This document shows positions 4,975-5,338 of a stretch of 5,338 nucleotides of DNA, piece after piece (within the stretch, counting starts at the first letter, position 1; each line of letters opens with the position of its first letter). The position numbers were made by a program, and so were the translations under genes. The DNA lies in NCBI GenBank assembly GCA_903929895.1, contig CAIYWM010000583.1:1-5338 (forward strand), read 5' to 3'. The DNA is from an uncultured Alphaproteobacteria bacterium. GTDB taxonomy: Bacteria > Pseudomonadota > Alphaproteobacteria > Reyranellales > Reyranellaceae. Below the pieces are notes generated by a model. It was given only the letters and a program-made list of their open reading frames with translations. It was not told the origin of the DNA and did no database searches.

Positions 4975-5338
4975 CATCCTCGCCGCCCTGCACGAGGGCG
5001 AGGCTCTGCCGGCGACCGGGACGGCGCACGGGCATGTACGGCTGAAAGACGGACGGCTGGCGCGGATCGCCTATGCCTACGATGACGATCCGACGGCGGC
5101 GGGGCGACTGCATCTGCAGGCGGAAGCGTTTCGCCACCTTGCGCCGGCGGGGCGCACCCCGAAGCTTCACGAGGTGATCGAGCCGCGGCCCGGATTGCCC
5201 GGCGGGGCTTTGATCGTCGATTTCATCGAGGGCCGGGCGCCGCGCCTGCCGGACGAGCTGGAGGCGATGGCCGACACGCTGGCGCGCCTTCATTCGCTGC
5301 CACCTCCAGCATCCGAGTCTCCGATTCCACGCCAGGAC
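4967..5338 (+). CDS. Phosphotransferase family protein (APH/choline kinase-like fold), 3' partial
   Basis: The first 124 residues of a protein-kinase-like small-molecule kinase are present; the frame is open to the window edge. Seen: a beta-rich N-lobe with DGRLARIAYA (28-37), whose Arg/Lys position corresponds to the ATP-contacting strand; an alpha-C-like helix with Glu53 (LQAEAFRHL, 50-58); the hinge ALIVDFIEGR (81-90); and the helix ADTLARLHSLP (102-112), which is typical of the APH family. The catalytic HGD and DFD-type motifs would lie beyond the window. The start is GTG at 4967, the only standard start after the in-frame TGA at 4931-4933. It overlaps the moaB end by 8 bases, and the nearest purine-rich site (GAAGG, 4948-4952) is 14 bases away, so translation probably depends on coupling to moaB. 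The substrate is unknown; aminoglycoside resistance should not be inferred from the family alone. Confidence 0.82.
   Translation, partial: MADILAALHEGEALPATGTAHGHVRLKDGRLARIAYAYDDDPTAAGRLHLQAEAFRHLAPAGRTPKLHEVIEPRPGLPGGALIVDFIEGRAPRLPDELEAMADTLARLHSLPPPASESPIPRQD

Noticed and set aside
4967..5338. Antibiotic (aminoglycoside) resistance gene
   Set aside because: Only the fold family is indicated. The substrate-defining C-lobe is outside the window, and the moaB context does not suggest resistance.

Overview
The window is GC-rich DNA with the codon use and gene density of a free-living alphaproteobacterium, probably Hyphomicrobiales or Rhodospirillales. The reasons are the strong G/C bias at third positions, a tripartite tricarboxylate transporter (TTT) with a Bug-type binding protein, short intergenic gaps, ATGA-type coupling, and the many long antisense open frames that such bias creates. 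The genus cannot be fixed from the sequence alone. I see no insertion sequence, phage, CRISPR, tRNA or rRNA feature.

Layout: (1) Bases 1-618 (+) hold a thiol dioxygenase of the cupin superfamily, cut at its 5' end. Its active-site residues point to the Gln-type, 3-mercaptopropionate dioxygenase-like group. (2) Bases 706-3672 (+) hold a complete three-gene TTT operon in the order binding protein (tctC-like), tctB, tctA. The first two genes overlap as ATGA, and the tctB stop codon overlaps the ribosome binding site of tctA. (3) Bases 3657-3794 form a convergent intergenic region with three consecutive stem-loops. The last of these is a good candidate for a terminator working in both directions. 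(4) Bases 3777-4250 (-) hold a small cupin protein with a histidine-rich C-terminal tail. (5) Bases 4251-4425 are a divergent promoter region with two inverted repeats and plausible promoter elements. (6) Bases 4426-4974 (+) hold a MoaB-type molybdenum cofactor protein. (7) Bases 4967-5338 (+) hold the N-terminal part of an APH/choline-kinase-like phosphotransferase. It overlaps moaB by 8 bases and runs off the window.

How the genes may work together: the TTT operon should import an organic acid using a high-affinity periplasmic binding protein and an ion-driven permease. Its position directly behind a 3-mercaptopropionate dioxygenase-like gene, on the same strand after 87 bases, suggests that the substrate could be a sulfur-containing or other short carboxylate. 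That is inference only. The moaB and phosphotransferase genes form a second, probably co-translated unit.

The genes belong to known families and I found no clearly new system. The most useful leads are the Gln-type active site of the dioxygenase, the paired stem-loops between the convergent genes, the possible hairpin masking the tctC ribosome binding site, and the moaB/phosphotransferase coupling.
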